From: CAG-791 sp045546175
GTDB lineage: Bacteria; Bacillota; Clostridia; Lachnospirales; Lachnospiraceae
DNA length: 64,000 nucleotides
Reading direction: 5' to 3'
Assembly (NCBI GenBank): GCA_045546175.1
Contig: JAZQCI010000019.1
Coordinates: 1 to 64,000 of the forward strand
Shown here one piece after another: positions 36,644-44,703 of this stretch (positions are counted from its first letter, which is position 1; each line of letters begins with the position of its first letter). Under the pieces are notes generated by a model. The model saw nothing but the letters and a program-made list of their open reading frames with translations, made no database searches and was not told the DNA's origin. The position numbers and the translations under genes are program-made.

Positions 36644-36660
36644 GGCTCGCTGCGCGAGCT
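36644..36660. repeat. REP-like palindrome (GGCTCGC family)
   Basis: GGCTCGC, three bases, GCGAGCT: 7-bp arms with one wobble pair, in the 49-base gap between ruvB and zapA. Belongs with the similar hairpins at 1145, 33796 and 47746. Confidence 0.5.
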
Positions 36661-36675
36661 GCTATGCCTTATTTC

Positions 36676-37680
36676 TTACTCCTGCCCCTCATAAGGGATC
36701 CCCAGATGCGTGTAGGCCTCCTGCGTGGCCACTCTTCCTCTGGGCGTTCTGTTTATCAGTCCGTTCTGCAGAAGATACGGCTCCAAAAGGTCTTCGATCG
36801 TCCCCGGATCTTCTCCGATGGACGCCGCCAGCGTGTCCAGTCCGGCCGGCCCGCCGCCGAATTTCTCGATCAGCGTCAGCAGGAAATTCCTGTCCGCTCT
36901 GTCCAGCCCCAGCTTGTCCACGTCCATCAGGTCCAGTGCCGTGCGCGCCACTTCCAGCGTGATCTTTCCGTCGTAGCGGACCTGTGCGTAGTCGCGGACG
37001 CGCTTCAGGATCCTGTTGGCGAGTCGAGGCGTCCCGCGGCTTCTGCGGGCCAGTTCCCCGGCTCCCTCCTCGTCGATCTCGACGCGCAGCTTTTTCGCGC
37101 TGGCAAGGACAATCTGCTTGAGTTCCTGCGTGTTGTAAAACTCCAGCCTGTGGATCTCGCCGAACCGGTCCCTGAGCGGCGCCGACAAAAGTCCCGCCCT
37201 TGTCGTCGCGCCCACCAGCGTGAACTTGGGCAGGTCCAGGCGGATGGACTTGGCCGTCGCTCCTTTGCCGATCAAAATATCGATGGCAAAATCTTCCATG
37301 GCCGGATACAGCACTTCCTCCACCTGCTTGTTCAGGCGGTGGATCTCATCCACGAACAAAATATCATTTTCCTTCAGCCCGTTCAGAATTGCCGCCATCT
37401 CTCCCGGCTTCTCAATGGCCGGTCCGCTGGTGACCCTCATATTGACGCCCATCTCGTTGGCGATGATTCCCGAGATTGTCGTCTTTCCGAGTCCGGGAGG
37501 CCCGTAGAACAAAAGGTGATCCAGCGGGTCTCCTCTTAACTTGGCCGCCTGAATAGAGATGCCGAGGCTCTCCTTGATCTTGCTCTGTCCGATGTATTCG
37601 CTCAGCCGCTGGGGCCTTAAGGAGCCCTCTATGCGGCTGTCTTCTTCTGTGAAATTGGTTTCTATTGTTCTTCTCTGCAT
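36676..37680 (-). CDS. ruvB: Holliday junction branch-migration helicase RuvB
   Basis: AAA+ motor that, with RuvA, drives branch migration of Holliday junctions. The 334-residue protein has the N-terminal LRPQRLSEYIGQSKIK block, Walker A YGPPGLGKTT, Walker B FVDEIHRLN, the sensor region LVGATTRAGLLSAPLRDRFG and the C-terminal winged helix (TPRGRVATQEAYTHLG). Length is standard. It lies 50 bases downstream of ruvA and ahead of zapA on the same strand. No strong ribosome site precedes the ATG, so coupling to ruvA translation is possible. Confidence 0.97.
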   Translation of the reverse strand: MQRRTIETNFTEEDSRIEGSLRPQRLSEYIGQSKIKESLGISIQAAKLRGDPLDHLLFYGPPGLGKTTISGIIANEMGVNMRVTSGPAIEKPGEMAAILNGLKENDILFVDEIHRLNKQVEEVLYPAMEDFAIDILIGKGATAKSIRLDLPKFTLVGATTRAGLLSAPLRDRFGEIHRLEFYNTQELKQIVLASAKKLRVEIDEEGAGELARRSRGTPRLANRILKRVRDYAQVRYDGKITLEVARTALDLMDVDKLGLDRADRNFLLTLIEKFGGGPAGLDTLAASIGEDPGTIEDLLEPYLLQNGLINRTPRGRVATQEAYTHLGIPYEGQE

Positions 37681-37730
37681 AAAATACCGATTCTTTTTCC
37701 GTCCTTGGTTAAATGTGTCGCTCTCAGGTG

Positions 37731-38405
37731 TTACAGATACCTCAGTGCCGCTTTCAAGATGCTCTCAGTGTCTGTGAGTTCTTTCTGCTCCTTCTGCGCT
37801 TTTTCCTTACATGTGCGGACCGCTTTTGCCGCTTCTGCACGTGAGTACCCGAGCGCTGTCAGCGCCTCGACCGCTTCTGCGGCGGCGTCATTCTGTCCGC
37901 TGTCTGCACCTGCTGCGGCGATTTCAGCCAGCGACACTCCTCCGGCTCCTGCGCCCGCTCCGCCGGAAGCAATAGCAAGCATTTCTGCGTCCCTCATACC
38001 TGCTACCTTGTCGCGAAGATCCAGAATCAGGCGCTCTGCTGTTCTCTTTCCCACGCCGGGAGCCCTCGAGATCATCTTGGCGTCTCCCGCCATGATGGCA
38101 AACCGAAGATCATCGGCAGTTCCCACTGACAGGAGCGCAAGTCCTCCCTTGGGACCAACTCCGCTCACGGTGATCAGAAGCTTAAAGAGATCTAAATCAT
38201 CCCTCGACATAAAACCGTACAGTGCGATCTGGTCTTCTCTCAAATAGGTGTACGTGTAGACCATGACTTCCTCGTCGCGGTCTGCCGCCGCAAGTCTCTG
38301 TACGGTCTCTCCGGCGATTCTGACCTCATAGCCGACGCCGCCAACATCTATGACTGCCACTCCGTCATAAACTGCGGCAACATATCCTCTTAAAAATGAA
38401 ATCAT
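37731..38405 (-). CDS. ruvA: Holliday junction protein RuvA
   Basis: Tetrameric protein that binds four-way junctions and docks RuvB. The 224-residue chain has domain I starting MISFLRGYVAAVYDGVAVID, the helix-hairpin-helix region KLLITVSGVGPKGGLALLS and KMISRAPGVGKRTAERLILDL, a flexible Ala/Gly-rich linker (SGGAGAGAGGVSL), and domain III (EAVEALTALGYSRAEAAKAV). The start at 38405 is supported by AAGGAGC 10 bases upstream and by alignment to the family; the open frame continues into the promoter. Confidence 0.96.
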   Translation of the reverse strand: MISFLRGYVAAVYDGVAVIDVGGVGYEVRIAGETVQRLAAADRDEEVMVYTYTYLREDQIALYGFMSRDDLDLFKLLITVSGVGPKGGLALLSVGTADDLRFAIMAGDAKMISRAPGVGKRTAERLILDLRDKVAGMRDAEMLAIASGGAGAGAGGVSLAEIAAAGADSGQNDAAAEAVEALTALGYSRAEAAKAVRTCKEKAQKEQKELTDTESILKAALRYL

Positions 38406-38441
38406 TAAATACAATGCTCCTTGAAACAAGTAGTGGCTTTC

Positions 38442-38470
38442 ATTATACATCCCCGGCAGACCTTTGACAA
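38442..38470 (-). promoter_or_regulatory. Predicted sigma-A promoter of ruvA-ruvB
   Basis: On the minus strand TTGTCA (38470-38465) and TATAAT (38447-38442) are spaced by 17 bases, giving a short leader before the ruvA ATG at 38405. It probably drives ruvA, ruvB, zapA and perhaps the U32 gene. Confidence 0.75.
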
Positions 38471-38619
38471 ATTCAGGAATCGGGTGATTGTGATTGATTG
38501 CCATCCTGTCATTCCGGCGGTACTCCGTCGTCCCCCTATGACAATACTCAGTTCCAAAGTTTCCAATATTTCATTAATGTGTTAATATTAAGCAACAAAT
38601 CTAAAAAAGGAGCACTACT

Positions 38620-39090
38620 ATGGGTAAAGTATTCCGATTTAACAAAGATGTGGACACCGACCAGATCATCGCTTCCCAGTATCTTCTCTATCCTACTGTG
38701 GAAGAAATGAAAGCGCACACCTTCGAATCCCTGGATGCGAATTTTGCATCTGAAGTAAAGCCGGGCGATTTCGTCGTCGCGGACAGCAATTTCGGCTGCG
38801 GCTCCTCTCGCGAGCAGGCTCCCGCCGTCCTCAAGGCACTGGGCGTCCGTGCCGTTCTGGCTCCTTCCTTCGCCAGGATCTTCTACAGAAATTCCATCAA
38901 CATAGGACTTCCCGCCATCGTCTGTGACGGTCTCTATGACGCGGTCAGGACCGGGGACGAGATCGAACTGGATATGGAGAAAGGCATTATTACCTTTGGC
39001 GAGCAGACTTTTTCCTGCACGAAACTTCCCGTTCATCTTCAGAAAATTCTCGATCAGGGCGGCCTGATCAGTTCTCTCAACGAGATGTAA
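38620..39090 (+). CDS. Aconitase-family small subunit (isopropylmalate/homoaconitate type), copy 1
   Basis: Swivel-domain subunit of a heterodimeric hydro-lyase of the LeuD/HacB/DmdB family. The 156 residues show NKDVDTDQIIASQYLL at the N-terminus, and the conserved ADSNFGCGSSREQAP and ARIFYRNSINIG blocks. The substrate-recognition loop reads YLLYPT, hydrophobic, which would suit isopropylmalate or citramalate better than homocitrate; this is inference. AAAGGAG precedes the ATG. A possible promoter (TTTCCA, 17 bases, TAATAT) lies near 38555-38585. It is followed by its large subunit and by a second pair at 40424-42234. Confidence 0.85.
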   Translation: MGKVFRFNKDVDTDQIIASQYLLYPTVEEMKAHTFESLDANFASEVKPGDFVVADSNFGCGSSREQAPAVLKALGVRAVLAPSFARIFYRNSINIGLPAIVCDGLYDAVRTGDEIELDMEKGIITFGEQTFSCTKLPVHLQKILDQGGLISSLNEM

Positions 39091-39123
39091 TCCTGTACGA
39101 TTAATACTTTGGAGGAAACCACT

Positions 39124-40374
39124 ATGGGAATGACAATAGCCGAAAAGATCATCGCGCGCGCCGCGGGCGTCGAAACTGTTCGCGCCGGTGAGATCCATAC
39201 CGTCACGCTCGACTATCTGATGAGCAACGACGGAACAACTCATCTCACTATTGATATGTACAATAAGCTTCGCAATCCGCGCATCTCGGACAAGAGCAAG
39301 CTCGTCTGGATCGTCGACCACAACGTGCCCTGCGACAGCCCCAAGACGGCGGCGTCACAGAAGAAGATGCGCGATTTTGCCAGAGAAAACGGAATCACGT
39401 TCTATGAAGGCGCGGGCGTATGTCACCAGATCATGTGCGAGAAGCACGTGGTGCCCGGCCAGCTCATCTTCGGAGCGGACAGCCACACCTGCGCTTACGG
39501 CGCGCTGGGCGCCTTCGGAACCGGCGTCGGCTGCACGGACTATCTCTACGGCATGGTAACCGGCGGCTCCTGGGTCATGGTGCCCGAGACGCTCCGCTTC
39601 AACCTGACCGGAAAGCTTGCCGATCGCGTGACTGCCAGAGACCTGATCCTGACCATCATCGGCATGATCGGGGCCAATGGCGCCAACTACCACGCCATGG
39701 AATTTGTGGGCGACGGCATGAAGAACCTGACCATGAGCGACCGCATCTCCATCTGCAACCTCTGCGTGGAAGCAGGTGCCAAAACAGCGCTCATGGAAGT
39801 GGACGACATCACAATGGCTTACCTCGAGGAGCACGGCGGCAGAAAGCCGGCTGCCTGCTTTAAGAGCGACGACGACGCTCTCTTCGAAAAGACTTACGAC
39901 ATCGACCTCTCCGCGATCGTCCCCGTAGTGGCGAAGCCCCACTTTGTGGACAATCTGGCCCCCGTCGACGAAGTCAAGGGCGTCAAGCTCAACGAGGCCT
40001 TTCTGGGCTCCTGCAACAACGGCCGCATCGAGGACCTGCGCCTGGGCGCGTCCATCATCAAGGGACACAAAGTCGCCGACAAGGTGCGCTTCCTCGTCGT
40101 TCCCGCGAGCCAGGAGGTCTACAGACAGGCTCTTCGCGAAGGCCTTCTCGACATCTTCATGGATGCCGGCGCCATGGTCATGAACCCCAACTGCAGCGTC
40201 TGCTGGGGAAGCTGCCAGGGCGTCATCGGCGCAGGCGAAGTGCTGATCAGCACCGGAACCCGCAACTTCAAGGGCCGCGCCGGCGACAAGAATTCCTTCG
40301 TCTACCTGGGGAGCGCCGCAACGGTCGCGGCATCCGCCATCGCGGGCGAGATCGTATCGCCTTATACCTACTGA
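39124..40374 (+). CDS. Aconitase-family large subunit (LeuC2/homoaconitase type), copy 1
   Basis: Iron-sulfur subunit that with its small partner isomerises 2- and 3-hydroxy acids. The 416-residue protein has the family blocks VDHNVPCDSPKTAASQKKMR, GADSHTCAYGALGAFGTGVG and the cluster cysteines in LGSCNNGR and in NPNCSVCWGS (CxxC). The usual GSCTNGR is GSCNNGR here, and the following GSCQGVIGAGEV differs from bona fide LeuC, so the substrate may not be isopropylmalate; 2,3-dimethylmalate- or citramalate-type substrates are alternatives. GGAGGAAACC precedes the chosen ATG at 39124. The gene forms one transcript with 38620-39090 and the second pair. Confidence 0.87.
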   Translation: MGMTIAEKIIARAAGVETVRAGEIHTVTLDYLMSNDGTTHLTIDMYNKLRNPRISDKSKLVWIVDHNVPCDSPKTAASQKKMRDFARENGITFYEGAGVCHQIMCEKHVVPGQLIFGADSHTCAYGALGAFGTGVGCTDYLYGMVTGGSWVMVPETLRFNLTGKLADRVTARDLILTIIGMIGANGANYHAMEFVGDGMKNLTMSDRISICNLCVEAGAKTALMEVDDITMAYLEEHGGRKPAACFKSDDDALFEKTYDIDLSAIVPVVAKPHFVDNLAPVDEVKGVKLNEAFLGSCNNGRIEDLRLGASIIKGHKVADKVRFLVVPASQEVYRQALREGLLDIFMDAGAMVMNPNCSVCWGSCQGVIGAGEVLISTGTRNFKGRAGDKNSFVYLGSAATVAASAIAGEIVSPYTY

Positions 40375-40423
40375 TCAGACGGCTGCGGCACGCAGTCAAA
40401 ATACAGAAGAATAGAGGTTAATA

Positions 40424-40918
40424 ATGGAACAATTTACAGGCAAAGTGTGGCTGCTCGGCGACGATATCGACACGGATATCATCATTCCCACCGAGTACCT
40501 GGCCCTCAAGACAGTAAAAGACATGGCTCCTTACGGCTTCAGCCCCCTCAGACCGGAGCTGGCCGCTAAGATTCAGCCCGGCGATATCATCGTGGCCGGC
40601 AAGAACTTCGGCTGCGGCTCCTCCCGCGAGCAGGCGCCGGAGGTCATAGGGGCGCTCGGCGTCCGCGCGGTCATCGCGCGCTCCTACGCCAGGATCTTCT
40701 TCCGCAACGCGATCAACAACGGCCTTCTTCTGATCGAGAACGACACCCTCTGTGACGATGTCAAAGAAGGGGACGAGATCACGGTAAATGTCGGCGAGTC
40801 CATCGAGTACAAAGGCAAAACATACCCCATCTCCGCTCTCCCCGACAACCTGCTCGACATTCTCGAGGCCGGCGGTCTGGTCAAGGCGATGCAGAAGCTC
40901 AATGGCATTATAAAGTAG
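40424..40918 (+). CDS. Aconitase-family small subunit (LeuD type), copy 2
   Basis: Second LeuD/HacB-type swivel subunit, 164 residues, with GDDIDTDIIIPTEYL, AGKNFGCGSSREQAPE and ARSYARIFFRNAINNGLL. The recognition loop reads YLALKT, different from copy 1. It is clearly a paralogue of 38620-39090 and not a recent duplicate, since the two differ across most positions. AGAGGTTAATA precedes the ATG, and the stop is followed after 11 bases by the matching large subunit gene. Confidence 0.86.
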   Translation: MEQFTGKVWLLGDDIDTDIIIPTEYLALKTVKDMAPYGFSPLRPELAAKIQPGDIIVAGKNFGCGSSREQAPEVIGALGVRAVIARSYARIFFRNAINNGLLLIENDTLCDDVKEGDEITVNVGESIEYKGKTYPISALPDNLLDILEAGGLVKAMQKLNGIIK

Positions 40919-40929
40919 GAGGAAGGCAC

Positions 40930-42234
40930 ATGGGATCCACGTTAATTGAAAAAATATTTGCTCATAATATCGGTGCTGACTCCGTAAAAGCCGGCGATAT
41001 CATTACCGTGAATGTCGACCGCGTGATGATCCACGATATTTTCATTCCTTTTGTAAAAGACAAGTTCGAGGAGATGGGATTCACAAGGATCTGGGATCCG
41101 GATAAAACGGTCCTGATCTACGACCATCTGGTACCGGCCAGCCAGCTGGATGATCCCCGCCACCACCACATCGGCGACGAGTTCTGTGACAAGTACGGTG
41201 TGGGGAATGTGCATCGCTCCGACGGCATCTGCCACCAGCTCATGACGGAGGCCGGCTATGTAAAGCCCGGCGACATAGCCTTCGGCACAGATTCCCACAC
41301 CGTCACCTACGGCTGCGTGGGCGCCTTCTCCACCGGAATCGGCTACACGGAGATGGCCAGCATTCTGGGCACCGGCAAGCTCTGGGTGCGCGTCCCCGAG
41401 ACGATCCGCGTCAACATCGAGGGAGAGCTTCCCGAGGGCGTCACGTCCAAGGATATCATCCTGACCATCATCGGCGACCTCCGTGCAGACGGCGCCACCT
41501 ACAAGTCCCTGGAATTTGCGGGCAGCACCGTGGACGCCATGTCCGTGGCGAGCCGCATGACCATGTCCAACATGACCGTTGAGTGCGGCGCCAAGTGCGG
41601 TCTCTTCTCTCCGGATGAGAAGACGGCGCAGTACTGCGGCCTGGACGGCCTGGACGATTTCCTCACGACTCTTCACGGCGACGAGGACGCTGAATATGCA
41701 CAGGTATTGAATTACAGGGCGGAAGATTTTGCCCCCGTAATGGCCTGCCCTTCTCAGGTCGACAAGATCAAACCCGTCTCCCAGGTCATCGCGGAAGCGG
41801 CTTCCCTGGAAGAAGGAAGCGTTGTTCCCGGCGTCGGCCTCATCGAAGGAGGCTCCGTACGCGTGGACCAGGTCTTCATCGGCTCCTGCACCAACGGGCG
41901 CCTCGAGGACCTGCAGGCAGCAGCTTCTGTACTCAAGGGCAGACAGATCGCTCCTTTTGTCAAGCTGATCGTCACGCCCGCCAGCCGCAAGATCTACAGA
42001 GAAGCTCTCGCTGACGGCACGCTGGACACCCTCGCCGAGGCGGGCGCCATGATCACCACGCCCGGCTGCGGCCTCTGCTGCGGCAGAACCGGCGGCATCC
42101 TGACCGACAACGAGGTAGTGGTCGCCACCAACAACCGCAACTTCCTCGGCCGCATGGGCACCTCCAAGGTCAATATTTACCTGGCTTCGCCCATTACTGC
42201 TGCCAGGTGCGCGTTGGCCGGAAAAATAGTATAA
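40930..42234 (+). CDS. leuC: Aconitase-family large subunit (LeuC type), copy 2
   Basis: Second large subunit, 434 residues, with GTDSHTVTYGCVGAFSTGIG, the canonical FIGSCTNGR block and TPGCGLCCGRTGG providing the remaining two cluster cysteines, and the C-terminal VVATNNRNFLGRMG. The canonical motif makes this the better candidate for 3-isopropylmalate dehydratase of leucine synthesis, or for the citramalate route to isoleucine. AGGAGGAAGGC precedes the ATG. An intrinsic terminator starts 7 bases after the stop. The facing ilv genes fit a branched-chain amino acid role. leuA and leuB are not in the window. Confidence 0.87.
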   Translation: MGSTLIEKIFAHNIGADSVKAGDIITVNVDRVMIHDIFIPFVKDKFEEMGFTRIWDPDKTVLIYDHLVPASQLDDPRHHHIGDEFCDKYGVGNVHRSDGICHQLMTEAGYVKPGDIAFGTDSHTVTYGCVGAFSTGIGYTEMASILGTGKLWVRVPETIRVNIEGELPEGVTSKDIILTIIGDLRADGATYKSLEFAGSTVDAMSVASRMTMSNMTVECGAKCGLFSPDEKTAQYCGLDGLDDFLTTLHGDEDAEYAQVLNYRAEDFAPVMACPSQVDKIKPVSQVIAEAASLEEGSVVPGVGLIEGGSVRVDQVFIGSCTNGRLEDLQAAASVLKGRQIAPFVKLIVTPASRKIYREALADGTLDTLAEAGAMITTPGCGLCCGRTGGILTDNEVVVATNNRNFLGRMGTSKVNIYLASPITAARCALAGKIV

Positions 42235-42240
42235 CAATCA

Positions 42241-42274
42241 AAAAAGCAGAGGCCTTTCGACCTCTGCTTTTTTA
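42241..42274 (+). terminator. Intrinsic terminator after the leuC-type gene
   Basis: AAAAAGCAGAGG and CCTCTGCTTTTTT form a 12-bp stem with an 8-base loop and flanking A/T tracts. It can work in both directions and separates the convergent leu-type and ilv genes. Confidence 0.9.
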
Positions 42275-42280
42275 TTTTTG

Positions 42281-42342
42281 TGTGTCGCGCTGACACATTT
42301 TATTTCGAAAAAATGTGTCAGTAGATACGTCCCCGTGACACA
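42281..42342. repeat. Cluster of TGTGTCA/TGACACA half-sites, REP-like
   Basis: Four half-sites in alternating orientation lie at 42281 (TGTGTCG), 42291, 42314 and 42336. They form several possible hairpins, including TGACACATTTT with AAAATGTGTCA (42291-42320). The minus-strand stretch across 42314-42342 contains GTGTCACGGGGACG, which recalls REP sequences I know to be abundant in Clostridia. It lies immediately after the ilvC stop. Confidence 0.55.
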
Positions 42343-42344
42343 AA

Positions 42345-43373
42345 TTAGTTGTTGATCAGCATATCGCCTTCGTTGTTCCAGCTGTACATCTTGCGGATCT
42401 CCGCACCGACCTTCTCAGCGGGATGCTCGGCGTTGAGCTTTCTCATAGCGTTGAAGTGAACCTGCTGGCCGGCCTTGTCGCTCATCTCAAGCAGGAATTC
42501 CTTAGCGAAGGAGCCGTCCTGAATGTCCGCGAGGATCTTCTTCATAGCCTTCCTGGTCTCGTCTGTGATGATCTTGGGACCTGTGATGTAATCGCCGTAC
42601 TCAGCGGTGTTGGAGATGGAATATCTCATTCCCGCGAAACCGGACTGATAGATCAGGTCGACGATCAGCTTCATCTCGTGTACGCACTCGAAATATGCGT
42701 TGCGGGGATCATAACCTGCCTCAACCAGAGTCTCGAAGCCAGCCTTCATCAGAGCGCAAACGCCGCCGCAGAGGACAGCCTGCTCGCCGAACAGGTCGGT
42801 CTCGGTCTCGGTTCTGAATGTGGTCTCAAGGATACCTGCGCGGGAAGCGCCGATGCCTGCGCCATAGGCAAGAGCCTTGTCGAGGGCCTGGCCGGTAGCA
42901 TCCTGGTAAACAGCGACGAGGGAAGGAGTTCCCTTGCCTGCCTGGTACTCACTGCGAACAGTGTGGCCGGGAGCCTTGGGAGCGATCATGGTTACGTCTA
43001 CATCTGCCGGAGGCTTGATCAGACCGAAGTGAATGTTGAAGCCGTGAGCAAACATCAGCATATCGCCGGCCTTGAGGTTGGGCTCGATGTCCTTCTTGTA
43101 CATAGCGGCCTGCTTCTCATCGTTGATCAGGATCATGATGATGTCAGCCATCTTGGCTGCCTCAGCAGTATTGTAAACGGTGAGTCCCTGAGCCTCAGCT
43201 TTCGCCTTGGACTTGGATCCCTCATAAAGACCTACGATGACGTTGCATCCGGACTCCTTGAGGTTGAGTGCGTGCGCATGACCCTGGCTGCCGTAGCCGA
43301 TAATAGCGATTGTCTTGCCTTCCAGTACTGACAGGTTGCAGTCTTCCTGGTAATAGATCTTAGCTTCTGACAT
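42345..43373 (-). CDS. ilvC: Ketol-acid reductoisomerase (class I)
   Basis: Converts acetolactate or acetohydroxybutyrate to the dihydroxy acid in valine and isoleucine synthesis, using NAD(P)H and Mg. The 342-residue protein has the Rossmann motif IIGYGSQGHAHALNLKESG, the MIAPKAPGHTVRSEYQAGKG block, and acidic metal ligands in DLFGEQAVLCGG and YFECVHEMKLIVDLIY. The stretch GLYEGSKSKAKAEA after strand beta-2 sets cofactor choice; the serines there suggest NADPH. GGAGGAAAAG precedes the ATG. It ends the tyrS-ilvB-ilvN-ilvN-ilvC string and lacks the DHAD gene (ilvD) nearby. Confidence 0.96.
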   Translation of the reverse strand: MSEAKIYYQEDCNLSVLEGKTIAIIGYGSQGHAHALNLKESGCNVIVGLYEGSKSKAKAEAQGLTVYNTAEAAKMADIIMILINDEKQAAMYKKDIEPNLKAGDMLMFAHGFNIHFGLIKPPADVDVTMIAPKAPGHTVRSEYQAGKGTPSLVAVYQDATGQALDKALAYGAGIGASRAGILETTFRTETETDLFGEQAVLCGGVCALMKAGFETLVEAGYDPRNAYFECVHEMKLIVDLIYQSGFAGMRYSISNTAEYGDYITGPKIITDETRKAMKKILADIQDGSFAKEFLLEMSDKAGQQVHFNAMRKLNAEHPAEKVGAEIRKMYSWNNEGDMLINN

Positions 43374-43483
43374 TTTTCTTTTCCTCCATAAAATCTTTTT
43401 GTATCTCTACCGGGCCAAAAGATAGCAGGTCCGGACAGAAAACGTAGTGAGGGGCCTTTATAGGCCGCTGATATCAGGTCGAA

Positions 43484-44005
43484 TCAGACCAGCTTGTCGA
43501 GATAGATGACGTTCTTGGTACCTCTTCCAAGGCCTGCGACGCCGGTCCTGGCCAGTTCCAGGATCTCATAGCCGCTGACAAGTTTCAGGAACGCGTCCAC
43601 CTTGCCGGAATTTCCGGTGACCTCGATCATAAGGCTCTCGTTGGAAACATCGATGATATTGCCTCTGAAAATATTGGTGAGGGCGATCACGTTCTCTCTC
43701 TGGTCCGCGTTTGCCCTGACCTTGATCATGGCCAACTCGCGGAAAACGCTCTCATCCGGTTTGAGTTCATGGATATCCCTTACGTCCACAAGCTTCATGA
43801 CCTGCTTCTCGATCTGCTCCATGATATCGTTGTCGCCGGAAGTCACTACCGTGATCCTGGTAATAGTAGGTTCTGCGGTGACTCCTGCTGTAATACTCTC
43901 GATGTTATATCCTCTTCTGGAGAACAGTCCGGCAATACGGCTCAGTACGCCGGAATTGTTATCGGCGAGGATCTGGAACACCTTTATGCTGTTCGCTTCA
44001 CTCAT
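43484..44005 (-). CDS. ilvN: Acetolactate synthase regulatory subunit (ACT), copy A
   Basis: Regulatory subunit that binds valine and activates the IlvB catalytic subunit. About 173 residues, with the ACT domain FQILADNNSGVLSRIAGLFSRRGYNIESITAG and the C-terminal IlvN domain around EVTGNSGKVDAFLKLVSGYEILELARTG, ending GLGRGTKNVIYLDKL. The start MSEANSI at 44005 follows an AAGGGAAAAG stretch; two earlier ATGs (44023, 44041) are possible. This copy is closer to standard IlvH/IlvN than copy B upstream. Confidence 0.92.
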   Translation of the reverse strand: MSEANSIKVFQILADNNSGVLSRIAGLFSRRGYNIESITAGVTAEPTITRITVVTSGDNDIMEQIEKQVMKLVDVRDIHELKPDESVFRELAMIKVRANADQRENVIALTNIFRGNIIDVSNESLMIEVTGNSGKVDAFLKLVSGYEILELARTGVAGLGRGTKNVIYLDKLV

Positions 44006-44133
44006 TTCATCTTTTCCCTTCATTTGATGAATCTGATTCATTCATCCGATGAATATTTTTAATGTTTTGCCAAATTGCAACTATTATAACGCTCCGACAT
44101 TGTCAAGTCAAACCCAAATAGACACGCAGACTG

Positions 44134-44622
44134 TTATTTGCCCTGCTCGCTGCACTTGAGAAGCGCCAGAGTGCCGGTCCTCGCGATCTCGATGATGCTG
44201 ACCGTGCGCAGCGTGTCCAGAAAGATCTGGACTCTCTCGGGCGTGTCACACATCTGGATGGTCATCATAGTCTTGGACATATCCACTATTTTGGCATCCA
44301 TGATCTCGCAGTTCTCCATGATATCCTTGCGGTTCGTGCGGTTGTAGCGCACCTTCACGAGCATCAGCTCGCGGTTGATGCTCTCCGTCTCGTCGAAAGT
44401 CTTGACCTTGATCACGTCGAGCTTCTTGTTGAGCTGCTTCTCGATCTGCTCGAGAGTCCTGCGGTCCCCGCTGGAGACGATCACCATATTGGAGACGTTC
44501 TTGTCCTCGGTCTCTCCCACGGCAAGGGAGTCGATATTAAAGCATCTGCGCCAGAACAACCCCGCGACCTTGCACAGCACACCGGACCGGTTCTCGACCA
44601 GAACAGAATAAATTCTCTTCAT
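44134..44622 (-). CDS. ilvN: Acetolactate synthase regulatory subunit (ACT), copy B
   Basis: A second, divergent small subunit of 162 residues directly downstream of ilvB: YSVLVENRSGVLCKVAGLFWRRCFNIDSLAVG, then EQIEKQLNKKLDVIKVK and the C-terminal block VQIFLDTLRTVSIIEIARTG. The ACT fold is intact, but residues around the amino-acid-binding turn differ from copy A (CKVAGLFWRRCFNID versus SRIAGLFSRRGYNIE). AAAGAGGAATC precedes the ATG. Having two IlvN-type genes next to one ilvB suggests feedback by different amino acids, or one copy acting on an ilvB elsewhere. Confidence 0.9.
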   Translation of the reverse strand: MKRIYSVLVENRSGVLCKVAGLFWRRCFNIDSLAVGETEDKNVSNMVIVSSGDRRTLEQIEKQLNKKLDVIKVKTFDETESINRELMLVKVRYNRTNRKDIMENCEIMDAKIVDMSKTMMTIQMCDTPERVQIFLDTLRTVSIIEIARTGTLALLKCSEQGK

Positions 44623-44703
44623 AACTGATTCCTCTTTCTGTTATCCGCCCAAAAATCGCATGATCCGCGCCTGTTTTTTGCCAAAACAGAGCGCAGCTCC
44701 GGA

